NCBI GenBank assembly: GCA_022791075.1
Contig: JAAVYL010000116.1
Span: 1-36,512 of the forward strand
DNA: 36,512 nt
DNA from: Lawsonibacter sp.
Lineage (GTDB): Bacteria; Bacillota; Clostridia; Oscillospirales; Oscillospiraceae
Direction of reading: 5' to 3'
Shown: positions 19,381 through 27,949 of the stretch, one piece after another
How positions within the stretch are numbered: position 1 is the first letter of the stretch
Layout: each line of letters starts with the position of its first letter
The notes under the pieces: model-generated
Seen by the model: the letters and a program-made list of their open reading frames with translations, nothing else
The model's database searches: none
Told to the model about the DNA's origin: nothing
Made by a program: the position numbers and the translations under genes

Positions 19381-20160
19381 ATGAATATGTCTTTTTTCAC
19401 CGGCGCTGTGGGTGCATATCAGCAGCAGCTGCGTATGAACGTTCAGGCCAACAACATCGCCAACGTGAACAACTACGGTTTTAAGGCGGAGCGGGCCACC
19501 TTCCATCATCTGATGTACGGCAATGTCCGGGGGATTGATGAGGAGCAGCTGCCCCGGGGCTCCGGCACCAAGATGGTCAAGGCCGGTATTGATATGTCTA
19601 CCAACGGCTATGCCACCACGGACCGCACGTTTGACTTTGCCATTGAGGGCAGCGGCTTTTTTGCCCTGTATGACCCCACCAACGGTGAGATTACCTTCAC
19701 GCGGGACGGCGCTTTCATGATGGCTCAGTTCCTGGTTCCCCCCGAGGAGGGGGCTCAGCCTGAGATTGACCCGGTGACTGGAGAGGAGATTCCGCCCCAG
19801 CCCACGGAGGAGTGGCGTCTGTCTGACAATGAGGGCCGCTGCGTGTTGGACAGCATGGGCAACTTTATTGTCATCGACCCTCTGGACCGGAAGGCGGACC
19901 TGGACATTGGGGTCTACGACTATCTGATTTATGACGGCATCCTCCATGCTGACAGCGGCCGGTTCTCTCCCATTGACAAGAACGGCGACCTGTATATGGG
20001 TTCGGGCAAGGTGCGCAGAGGCGTGCTGGAGGTCTCTAATGTGGACCTGGCCCAGGAGCTGGTCAAGGTGATTGAGTCTCAGCGGGCCTACAGCTACGCG
20101 CTGCGGATGGTTCAGACCTCCGACGAGATTGAACAGACCATCAACGGCCTGCGCAATTAA
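19381..20160 (+). CDS. Flagellar hook-basal body/rod protein (FlgG family, FlhP-like)
   Basis: QQQLRMNVQANNIANVNNYGFKAERATF and VIESQRAYSYALRMVQTSDEIEQTINGLRN. Confidence 0.93.
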   Translation: MNMSFFTGAVGAYQQQLRMNVQANNIANVNNYGFKAERATFHHLMYGNVRGIDEEQLPRGSGTKMVKAGIDMSTNGYATTDRTFDFAIEGSGFFALYDPTNGEITFTRDGAFMMAQFLVPPEEGAQPEIDPVTGEEIPPQPTEEWRLSDNEGRCVLDSMGNFIVIDPLDRKADLDIGVYDYLIYDGILHADSGRFSPIDKNGDLYMGSGKVRRGVLEVSNVDLAQELVKVIESQRAYSYALRMVQTSDEIEQTINGLRN

Positions 20161-20190
20161 TTTTATTTGTCATAGAGGGGAGCTAGCGTT

Positions 20191-20811
20191 ATGAAAAATT
20201 ATGAACAGTTGACCTCTCTGGAAATTGATACCCTTAGAGAGATTGGCAGCATCGGCACCGGGAACGCAGCCACTGCACTGTCTCAGATGATGAACCGAGA
20301 GGTGAGAATTACCTTGCCTGAGGTGCGCATTATGGGGTATAATGAGGCCATTGAATGGATTGGAGGACCGGAGGAGGTCACCGCCGGCGTGCTGGTAAAG
20401 ATGAGCGGCGATGTGGGCGGCATCATGCTCTCTGTGCAGAAGCTGGAGCTGGTCAACGTAGTGTTGCAGACGATGCTGGGCACCAGCATCAGCGGCTATG
20501 AGAGCCTGACAGAGCTGGAGCAGTCCGCCATGGTGGAGATCGGCAATATTATGATCTCGACCTTCATCAACGCCCTGTCCGGACTGGCGGATGTGCATAT
20601 TAAGGTGACGGTGCCCGCTTTCGCAGTGGACATGCAGGGCGCTATCCTGACGGTGCCTATGGCCGAATATGGCGGCATGTCCGATTATCTGATGGCTATC
20701 GGCGGCAACTTTGTTTGTGACGGGAAGGAAGTCCCCTGCCATTTGCTTCTTTCCCCCGATCTGCGCTCTTTAGATTTCTTGCTGAGGAAGCTGGGCGTTT
20801 GCGATGAGTGA
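20191..20811 (+). CDS. cheC: CheY-P phosphatase CheC
   Basis: CheC/CheX motifs; second site SAMVEIGN-x22-P intact; adjacent to cheD. Confidence 0.93.
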   Translation: MKNYEQLTSLEIDTLREIGSIGTGNAATALSQMMNREVRITLPEVRIMGYNEAIEWIGGPEEVTAGVLVKMSGDVGGIMLSVQKLELVNVVLQTMLGTSISGYESLTELEQSAMVEIGNIMISTFINALSGLADVHIKVTVPAFAVDMQGAILTVPMAEYGGMSDYLMAIGGNFVCDGKEVPCHLLLSPDLRSLDFLLRKLGVCDE

Positions 20812-21289
20812 GAGTAAGCTGACAGTAGGCATCGCCGATATGAAGATGCTCCAGGGGGAGGGCATCCTGGTGACTTACGCATTGGGTTCCTGCATTGGCC
20901 TGTGCTTCCATGATCCCAGACTGCACCTGGGGGCGCTGCTGCACATCATGTTGCCGCTGAACATGGAGTCAGGGCGAACCCATCCGATGAAGTATGCCGA
21001 TACTGGCATTAAGGAGACGCTGAAGCAGATGGAAGCCCGGGGGGCTTCCCGCAGCCGGATGACAGTGAAAATCGCGGGAGGCGCCAAAATGTTCGAAATT
21101 TCCGGCGGCAGCGGACTGGGCAACATTGGACAGCGGAACATTGAAAGCGTCCATGCGATTTTGAAACGGGAAAATATTCGGCTTCTGGCGGAGAATGTGG
21201 GGGGCAAGGTGGCCCGGACGCTGCTCTTTGATGTGGCAAGCGGTCAGGGCTGCATCCGCTCCTATGGACAGAAGGATATCATATTTTAA
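20804..21289 (+). CDS. cheD: Chemoreceptor glutamine deamidase CheD
   Basis: TYALGSCIGLCFHDPRLHLGALLHIMLP (catalytic Cys) ... KIAGGAKMF; overlaps cheC by 8 bp. Confidence 0.96.
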   Translation: MSESKLTVGIADMKMLQGEGILVTYALGSCIGLCFHDPRLHLGALLHIMLPLNMESGRTHPMKYADTGIKETLKQMEARGASRSRMTVKIAGGAKMFEISGGSGLGNIGQRNIESVHAILKRENIRLLAENVGGKVARTLLFDVASGQGCIRSYGQKDIIF

Positions 21290-21334
21290 CAGCACCCAAA
21301 GCGCCGGACGGCGCCATCCTAAATAGAGTGAGGA

Positions 21335-22264
21335 GTGTCAAACATGGCGGAGGTACATAGCAGCGGTATCCTTTTGGAGTCCGGCACCAACGAGATTGAA
21401 ATTATGGAGTTCACCATTGATGGGAGCCTGTATGGTATTAATGTGGCCAAGGTGCGGGAAATCATCATGTCTGCGCCGGTGAAAATTATGCCCCATGCCC
21501 ATCCGGCAGTGGAAGGTATTTTCAAGCCCCGGGATGTGGTCATAACCGTGGTGGATTTGCCCAGATATTTGGGTGTGGAGAGGGAGAAAGGGCCCAAAGA
21601 CCTGTTCATCATCACTAACTTCAACAAGATGTTCATTGCTTTCCGTGTACATACCGTGGTGGGGATCAGCCGTATCTCCTGGACGGATATCCACAAGCCG
21701 GACAAAACGGTGTCTGGCGGCTCTGAGGGTGTGGCCACAGGAATTGCCCAGTGCGGCGACGATCTGGTGACTATCCTGGACTTTGAGCGCATTGTAGCGG
21801 AGATTGCCCCGGAAACCACAATCCAAATGGATGAGATTGAGCAGATGGGACCCCGCAGCCGCAGTGAGGAGCCCGTGTGGATTGCGGAGGACTCCATCCT
21901 GCTGTCCAAGATGATTGAGGACTGCCTGCGCAAGGCCGGGTATGCCAATCTGCGGATGTTTCCCAATGGCCAGGAGCTGTGGGAGGCCCTGAACGCCCTG
22001 CCCAAGGAAGGCAAGCTCTTCGATCAGGTGGCTCTGATTATCACCGACATTGAGATGCCTCAGATGGACGGACACCGGCTGACCAAGCTGGTAAAGAGCG
22101 ATCCCCGCTTTACGCCTATTCCGCTGATTATTTTCTCCTCACTCATCAGTGAGGAGATGCGGATTAAAGGCCGTCAGCTGGGCGCTAATGAACAGATGAG
22201 CAAGCCGGAAATTGGACATCTGGTGGATGTGATGGACCATCTGCTGGCAGAAAACGCGAAATAA
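21335..22264 (+). CDS. cheV: Chemotaxis protein CheV (CheW domain + receiver)
   Basis: N-term CheW fold (GSLYGINVAKVREII...VDLPRYLG), C-term REC (WIAEDSILLSKMIEDCL...LIITDIEMPQMDG). Confidence 0.94.
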   Translation: MSNMAEVHSSGILLESGTNEIEIMEFTIDGSLYGINVAKVREIIMSAPVKIMPHAHPAVEGIFKPRDVVITVVDLPRYLGVEREKGPKDLFIITNFNKMFIAFRVHTVVGISRISWTDIHKPDKTVSGGSEGVATGIAQCGDDLVTILDFERIVAEIAPETTIQMDEIEQMGPRSRSEEPVWIAEDSILLSKMIEDCLRKAGYANLRMFPNGQELWEALNALPKEGKLFDQVALIITDIEMPQMDGHRLTKLVKSDPRFTPIPLIIFSSLISEEMRIKGRQLGANEQMSKPEIGHLVDVMDHLLAENAK

Positions 22265-22265
22265 T

Positions 22266-22293
22266 AAGAAGCCCGCCGTCAGGCGGGCTTCTT
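22266..22293. terminator. Bidirectional hairpin between convergent cheV and the comFB-domain gene
   Basis: Perfect 12-bp stem AAGAAGCCCGCC-GTCA-GGCGGGCTTCTT. Confidence 0.8.
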
Positions 22294-22302
22294 GCTGTCA
22301 TA

Positions 22303-23337
22303 TCAGTCTTCAGAACGGTTGTGGTGGGGGTGATCCATAACGATCTTACAGGAACGGGTAAGCTGGGCAAAAACTGTGGTGTTAAAACGCCCTTCATATA
22401 CTGTGAGCATTGGAATGACATCCCGTTTGGGAAGCACCACATATTTGGGAACCAGATTGGTCAGAGTAAGGGCTTTGACATCTGCCATACAGCGGGAGCA
22501 GGTACACAGACCAAACATCTTGATATACCGTTCGGTTTTCTCTTCCACCAGCGTCTGCATAACATTGAGGTAGGTCATCTCCTCCTCCGGGGGCGGTGCG
22601 GGTTTAGCCGGTTTGGCCTCAGAGGGGGCAGACGGCGCGGGCGCGGGTTCAGGCGCGGGCTGTTCAGCGGGTGCGTCCATGGAGGCCAGCATCCGCTCGA
22701 TGTCGTCCTGGCTCATCTTGCCGCCGGAGGGGGCAGGCGGCGCGGGCGCGGGTTCAGGTGCAGGCTGTTCAGTGGATGCGTCCATAGAGGCCAGCATCCG
22801 CTCGATGTCGTCCTGGCTCATCTTGCCGCCGGAGGGGGCAGGCGTCGGGGGGACGGGCTCAGGCGCGGGCTGTTCGGCGGGTGTGTCCATGGCGGCCAGC
22901 ATCCGCTCGATGTCGTCCTGGCTCATCTTGCCGCCGGAGGGGGCAGGCGGCGCAGGGACAGGTTCAGGCGCGGGCTGTTCGGCGGGTGCGTCCATGGCGG
23001 CCAGCATCCGCTCGATGTCGTCCTGGCTCATCTTGCCGCCGGAGGCGGGCCTGTCCTCTGCCATAGGTCTTTCCTCCTCCAAAGGTGTTTGCTCAGCGGC
23101 AGGAGGGGCAAGCTCCTCCTCCAAAGCCTGTTGGATTTGCTGGGACAGATTATCGTCATTGGCCTGTGCCACCTCCAGAATGGGAGGGAGCAGGGGACGG
23201 CCAGAGGACTGCGCTGTCTCTTGGGTGGAGGTGTCTCCCTCCCCTTCAGGTGTGGAGACTGCCTCCCCGGGGGCGGTGAGCAAATTTAAAACGTGGGCGG
23301 TCTTGTTGCCTTTGGCGCCCTTTTTGCCGGAAGCCAT
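22303..23337 (-). CDS. ComFB-domain protein with basic N-terminus and four tandem FliM/FliY-like SQDDIERML motifs in Pro/Ala-rich linkers
   Basis: ORF track start 23358, but ATG at 23337 (MASGKKGAKGNKTAHVLNLL) has RBS GGAAAGGAG about 10 nt upstream; C-term EEKTERYIKMFGLCTCSRCMADVKALTLTNLVPKYVV resembles ComFB. Confidence 0.85.
   Translation of the reverse strand: MASGKKGAKGNKTAHVLNLLTAPGEAVSTPEGEGDTSTQETAQSSGRPLLPPILEVAQANDDNLSQQIQQALEEELAPPAAEQTPLEEERPMAEDRPASGGKMSQDDIERMLAAMDAPAEQPAPEPVPAPPAPSGGKMSQDDIERMLAAMDTPAEQPAPEPVPPTPAPSGGKMSQDDIERMLASMDASTEQPAPEPAPAPPAPSGGKMSQDDIERMLASMDAPAEQPAPEPAPAPSAPSEAKPAKPAPPPEEEMTYLNVMQTLVEEKTERYIKMFGLCTCSRCMADVKALTLTNLVPKYVVLPKRDVIPMLTVYEGRFNTTVFAQLTRSCKIVMDHPHHNRSED
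22624..23043 (-). repeat. Four tandem 105-bp (35-aa) in-frame repeats: GGKMSQDDIERMLA(A/S)MD + Pro/Ala/Glu linker
   Basis: Core ATCCGCTCGATGTCGTCCTGGCTCATCTTGCCGCCGGA begins at 22691, 22796, 22901, 23006 (exact 105-bp spacing), identical in all copies. Confidence 0.97.
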
Positions 23338-23376
23338 GACTGCCATTCTCCTTTCCAATGCTTAAAATTAGAGCCC

Positions 23377-24162
23377 TCAGCGAATGGGCGGGGCCGTAAA
23401 GATGCCGTACTCCCGGGTGATCTCATTGAGGAGCAGGCGGAAGTCCCGGGCTACCTTGGAGTCCGGGGCATAGGACAAAACACTTTCACCGTAAGCGGGC
23501 GCCTCCGCCACAGCGACGCCGGAGCGGATCCGGGACTGAAAGACCTTGGTATCCAGCTGCTGGGCAATTTGCTCGGCCATGTCCAGAACGTCGCGGTTAA
23601 GAGTAAAACGCTGGTTGTACTTGTTGAGTACAATGCCCAATACCCGCAGGCGGCTGTTGTAGCACCGGCGCACAGTGTCGATGGTCTCACGGATCTGAGA
23701 CACACCCAGCAGACTCAGAATTTCCGGCGCCATGGGAACCACCAGGCCGTCAGCGGCCACATAGGCGTTTACCGTCAGTACGTTGAGGGCAGGGGGGGTG
23801 TCGATAATAATATAGTCGTAGTCGTCCTCCACCTCAGACAGACGGGTCTTCAGCAGAAACTCCCGTCCGGGGCGGTTGAACTCCAGCTCGGCGGCGGAAA
23901 GCAGAATATTGGAAGGCAAAACATCTCCGCACTCTGAGGGGGTGATGACCTCCTGAATTTTCCTGCTGCCCTTGAGCACGTCGTAAATTGTTGCGCAGTT
24001 TTCAATGTCCAGCCCCAGGCAAAAGCCCAGACTGCCCTGGGGGTCCAGGTCAACCCCCAGTACCCGGGCGCCCCGCTGGTGCAGACCGTCCATCAGAGAG
24101 CTGGCTGTGGTTGTCTTGCCCACGCCGCCCTTCTGGTTGGTAATCGTAATAATAGCGGACAA
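23377..24162 (-). CDS. ParA/Soj-family (MinD superfamily) ATPase
   Basis: Deviant Walker A NQKGGVGKTTTASSL, DLDPQGSLGFCLGL, DYIIIDTPPALNVLTVNAYVAADGLVVP. Confidence 0.95.
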   Translation of the reverse strand: MSAIITITNQKGGVGKTTTASSLMDGLHQRGARVLGVDLDPQGSLGFCLGLDIENCATIYDVLKGSRKIQEVITPSECGDVLPSNILLSAAELEFNRPGREFLLKTRLSEVEDDYDYIIIDTPPALNVLTVNAYVAADGLVVPMAPEILSLLGVSQIRETIDTVRRCYNSRLRVLGIVLNKYNQRFTLNRDVLDMAEQIAQQLDTKVFQSRIRSGVAVAEAPAYGESVLSYAPDSKVARDFRLLLNEITREYGIFTAPPIR

Positions 24163-24199
24163 GCGATCTCCTCCAGTAAAATCTTTCTATGCGGGCTAT

Positions 24200-24226
24200 T
24201 AACTTAATCATACTACATGCCGATAA
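24200..24226 (+). promoter_or_regulatory. Candidate sigma-28 promoter of fliD operon
   Basis: TAAC (24200-24203)-N15-GCCGATAA (24219-24226), close to TAAA-N15-GCCGATAA/T consensus. Confidence 0.75.
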
Positions 24227-24301
24227 AAAAGTACAGAGTATTTTTGTTTCAATTTCAAAATAACCGTTGGAAATAGATAGAATTCGGAAGGAGCGATTAT
24301 C

Positions 24302-27100
24302 ATGGCATCTCTTAGCGGAGTAAGCGGCAGCAATATGACCAGCAGTCTGTATAACAGCGCCAATGTCATCAGCGGCCTGGCCAGTGGTCTGGACACAGAG
24401 GGTATGATTGAAAACCTGGTGAAGAGCTACCAGGCCAAAATCAATCAGCTGAATCAGAAGGTAACCAAAACCGAGTGGAAGCAGGACGCCTATCGAAGCA
24501 TTATCAGCAAAATGGTGGGCTTCGGCAGCAAATACGCCTCCTACAGCTCCACTACCAACCTGCTCTCCCCCAACTTTTTCAGCAGTGCGGTCAAGGTGGC
24601 CACCCAGGGCCTATATGGGGACCGGGTAACTGCCAGCGGCAAGTCCAGCAGCGATATCTCTCTGAATGCGGTGAAGCAGCTGGCCACCTCCGCACAGTTC
24701 CGTACTAAGAGCAACCTGAAGACTGGCCAGGACAATGTAATTGAGGCCTCCGAAGGGCTGGATATCAAGAGTAAAACCTCTTTGGGCACCCTTAACGGCA
24801 GTATGACCATTGCCTATGGCAGCAACAATATCTCCATCAGCTTTGATGAGGTGGCCGATAAAAAGGCCCTGGACGAAATCAAGGCTTCCTTTGCCGCCGA
24901 CCCCAAGAACACTGGAAAGGTCATGTCTGAGGCTGAGGCTCTGGCCCAGTTGATTAATAAAAAGCTGGAGGACCAGAAAATTTCCTTCAGCGGCGGCACC
25001 AGCGACGACGCGGTGAACCGTATCGAGGTAAAGGCCAAGGGGAACAGCATCACCTTCAAGGATAAGTCCTCTGGAGGCAACAGCGTCTATATCTCCAAGG
25101 CCTCCGGCAATGTAGAGGAGGCTCTGGGCCTGGACCTGGAGAATGCCAAGGAGACGCAGCCTTCAGTGGTCAAGCTGGGCAACGATTTTAAGGCGACCAA
25201 AGAGGTCAACAATACCGAGTATCTGTCCGGAAAGACCATGAACCTGAGCCTGGACGGGAAGACAAAGAGCATTGCGCTGCCCCAGCTCTTCAAGAGCGGC
25301 GATGTATACCAGATTTGGGATCCCCAGAAGGGCGACCGGGTGACCTACAGCCCGGATGAATATGCGCGAATCCTGAACCAAAGCCTGGAGAACACCTTCG
25401 GAAAAGGAAAGATAACGGCGAGCAATGTGGGCAGCGACGGCGAGCTGAAGCTGCAGCTTAAGGTGCAGGAGGGCTCCAACCTGGTCGTCAACACTGATGT
25501 GGGTGAGGCTCTGGGAATCGGACGCACGGCCACCAGCTACCTGAACACCAACAAGACCCTGGGCGAGCTGCTGGGTGAGGATAAGCTGGCAGGGATGCGG
25601 GTGGCCACGGAGAACGGCAAGCCCATTAAGGACAGCAAGGGGAACCCGACTTACGCTTTTGTCCTCAATGGCGTGACGGTGGGCAACTACTCCAAGGACA
25701 GCACCCTGGCTGACATTTTAGCTGACATCAACAGCAACAAGGATGCAGGGGTGAAGGTCAGCTACTCCCAGACCACAAAGAATTTCCTTTTTACCACCAG
25801 GGAGACTGGAGAGGACAGCGGAATTGCACCAAGCAGCGAGCTGTCCTGGGCCATGTTCGGTCACGATGCAAGCACCTCGCAGAAGACTGCGGACTATCTG
25901 GGCGATATGCTCCCAGACGGCAAGCTGGCCGGGAAGAAGATCCAGTTTACAGTGGGCGAGGGCAGCGATGCAGTGGAGGTGGATTTCACCTTTAAAAAGG
26001 ACGACAGCACACTGGAGGGAATGCTGAACCAGGTCAACAAACAGCTGGAGTCTAAGGGGATGAAGGCCTCGATAGAGCCCAATGGCGAGCTGGTTGTCAA
26101 GAAGGGCGACGAGCGGGTCGAGTATAAGACCGGCGAGGAGGACGATATCGCCACCCTGCTGAACAAGCGTAAGGTAGAGTATACCTTGGGGAAAAACGCT
26201 GAGTTCAACATCACCGTCAACGGCGAGACGTTTAATATGAGCCGCAGCAGCAACAGCGTGGAGATTGACGGCCTGACGATTAATTTCCAGGACACCTTCG
26301 ACGGCGCTGTGGACAAGGACGGCAAGCCCACTGTGGATACCGCCGGAAATGTCAAGAATGCAGTTACCTTCAAGAGCACCACGGACTCGGATAAAATTGT
26401 CGACGCCATCAAGTCCATGATTGAGGACTACAACGCCATGATGACGGAGATCAAGGCAGCCTACTCCACCATGCCCTACCAGAAGTCAAACGGCAGCTTT
26501 GCCGATTACGAGCCGCTGACCGATGAGGACCGGGAGGGCATGTCGGAGAGCGCTATTGAGCGGTATGAGGAGAAGGCCAAGCAGGGTATTCTCTTTGGCG
26601 ACCGAACCCTGTCCGGACTGTACGATAAGCTGCGCAACGTCTTCTCCCCCGCCGGAGAGGATGGGGCCTATCTCAGGGCTATGGGCATCAATGTCAATTT
26701 CTCCATTACTGAGGGCACTCAGACCGTCACACTGGACGAGAGCAAGCTGCGGGCTATGCTGGACAGCGACCCGGATATTGTGGCTGATGTCTTCACCAGG
26801 ACCAGCGGCACCGGCGGTGTGATGCAGAACCTGAAAAACCAGGTGGACAACTATGCCAGAACCACGGGCGAGCCGAAGGGTATCCTGATTCAGCAGGCAG
26901 GCAGCCCCCTGAGCTCCCTGTCTCTGATGAACAACACATGGCAGAAGCAGATTGAAAACCTCAATACTCAGATTCAGAAGTGGCAGGATAAGCTGTCCAG
27001 CCAGGTAGACCGTTATACCCAGCAGTTCAGCCGTCTGGAGCAGATTATTCAGCAGATGAACTCTCAGAGTGCTTCTCTGGCCGGCCTGATGGGCGGCTAA
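24302..27100 (+). CDS. fliD: Flagellar filament capping protein FliD
   Basis: ISGLASGLDTEGMIENLVKSYQAKINQLNQKVTKTEWKQDAYRSI N-term; C-term coiled-coil; followed by fliS. Confidence 0.96.
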   Translation: MASLSGVSGSNMTSSLYNSANVISGLASGLDTEGMIENLVKSYQAKINQLNQKVTKTEWKQDAYRSIISKMVGFGSKYASYSSTTNLLSPNFFSSAVKVATQGLYGDRVTASGKSSSDISLNAVKQLATSAQFRTKSNLKTGQDNVIEASEGLDIKSKTSLGTLNGSMTIAYGSNNISISFDEVADKKALDEIKASFAADPKNTGKVMSEAEALAQLINKKLEDQKISFSGGTSDDAVNRIEVKAKGNSITFKDKSSGGNSVYISKASGNVEEALGLDLENAKETQPSVVKLGNDFKATKEVNNTEYLSGKTMNLSLDGKTKSIALPQLFKSGDVYQIWDPQKGDRVTYSPDEYARILNQSLENTFGKGKITASNVGSDGELKLQLKVQEGSNLVVNTDVGEALGIGRTATSYLNTNKTLGELLGEDKLAGMRVATENGKPIKDSKGNPTYAFVLNGVTVGNYSKDSTLADILADINSNKDAGVKVSYSQTTKNFLFTTRETGEDSGIAPSSELSWAMFGHDASTSQKTADYLGDMLPDGKLAGKKIQFTVGEGSDAVEVDFTFKKDDSTLEGMLNQVNKQLESKGMKASIEPNGELVVKKGDERVEYKTGEEDDIATLLNKRKVEYTLGKNAEFNITVNGETFNMSRSSNSVEIDGLTINFQDTFDGAVDKDGKPTVDTAGNVKNAVTFKSTTDSDKIVDAIKSMIEDYNAMMTEIKAAYSTMPYQKSNGSFADYEPLTDEDREGMSESAIERYEEKAKQGILFGDRTLSGLYDKLRNVFSPAGEDGAYLRAMGINVNFSITEGTQTVTLDESKLRAMLDSDPDIVADVFTRTSGTGGVMQNLKNQVDNYARTTGEPKGILIQQAGSPLSSLSLMNNTWQKQIENLNTQIQKWQDKLSSQVDRYTQQFSRLEQIIQQMNSQSASLAGLMGG

Positions 27101-27124
27101 TACCGGCGGAAAGGATCGTCCCAA

Positions 27125-27514
27125 ATGGATACAAGAGGGTACCAGCAGTATAAACAGCAATCTATCAACTCTATGACTCCCGGAGAGCTTCTGATGCTGC
27201 TCTATGATGAGCTGGTGAAGCGCAGCACCTTGGCCAATATCGCACTGGAGCGGCAGGATTGGCCCCTCTTTGAGGCCTCGCTGGATCGATGTGTGGATAT
27301 TGTCAACTATCTTGATGAGACCCTGGATCGTCAATATCCCATCAGCCATGACCTGGGCCGGATGTATGACTACTTCACCTATGAGATGGGGCGCATCAAG
27401 GCCGGCCGGAACAAAAAGGAACTGGACCGGCTGCGTCCTATGCTGGCCGATATGAGGGATGCGTTCCGTACCTCAGAGAAAAACAGCGGCGGAGGGCAGG
27501 AGAAGCAGGCATGA
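27125..27514 (+). CDS. fliS: Flagellin export chaperone FliS
   Basis: YQQYKQQSINSMTPGELLMLLYDELVKRSTLANIAL. Confidence 0.95.
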   Translation: MDTRGYQQYKQQSINSMTPGELLMLLYDELVKRSTLANIALERQDWPLFEASLDRCVDIVNYLDETLDRQYPISHDLGRMYDYFTYEMGRIKAGRNKKELDRLRPMLADMRDAFRTSEKNSGGGQEKQA

Positions 27515-27900
27515 CAAAGAGCGATTGGATGGACCTGGCGGTTTTGGAGCGCAAAAAGTACAACTATCTCTCCGAGGTTATGGACCTGAGCCGGCAGCTG
27601 GGGGAGGCCCTGGACCGCAATGACGATGTGTCGGTGCGGATGCTGGTGTCCATGCGTCAGGACCCCATTCTGGGCCTGGAAGAAGTGAAACGGGCCATTG
27701 AAGCAAAGCAGAATTCCATGACCCCTGAGGACCGGGAACGGTTGGCGACTCCGGCGGGCGAGGCCGCGCCCCAGGAGGCGGAGGAAACCGCCTATTGGAA
27801 CCAGGCCGGCAGTGCCCGCCGCCTGTTGGAGCGGATACTGGAGCTGGACCGGCAGCTGAGTCGGCGTCTGGCCGGGAACGACTCGTTCTATGGGAGATGA
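27511..27900 (+). CDS. Putative FliT/FlgN-like flagellar chaperone
   Basis: Overlaps fliS by 4 bp; small helical protein in fliD-fliS-fliT position; no strong sequence match recognised. Confidence 0.55.
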   Translation: MTKSDWMDLAVLERKKYNYLSEVMDLSRQLGEALDRNDDVSVRMLVSMRQDPILGLEEVKRAIEAKQNSMTPEDRERLATPAGEAAPQEAEETAYWNQAGSARRLLERILELDRQLSRRLAGNDSFYGR

Positions 27901-27909
27901 CAAAAAAGG

Positions 27910-27937
27910 GGCCCGGGACGCGGAGGCGTCCCGGGCC
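27910..27937. terminator. Strong hairpin between convergent fliT-like and C39-like genes
   Basis: GGCCCGGGACGC-GGAG-GCGTCCCGGGCC with flanking A-run (5') and TTT (3'). Confidence 0.85.
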
Positions 27938-27949
27938 TTTCGCTGGACA

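Noticed and set aside
22624-23043. CRISPR array
   Set aside because: Repeats are directly tandem with a 105-bp in-frame period coding for a peptide, linkers are themselves related; no spacers or cas genes
22321-23365. Two long plus-strand repeat-containing ORFs (322 and 250 aa) opposite the ComFB gene
   Set aside because: 105-bp repeats keep antisense frames open; the minus strand has RBS, recognised domain and operon context
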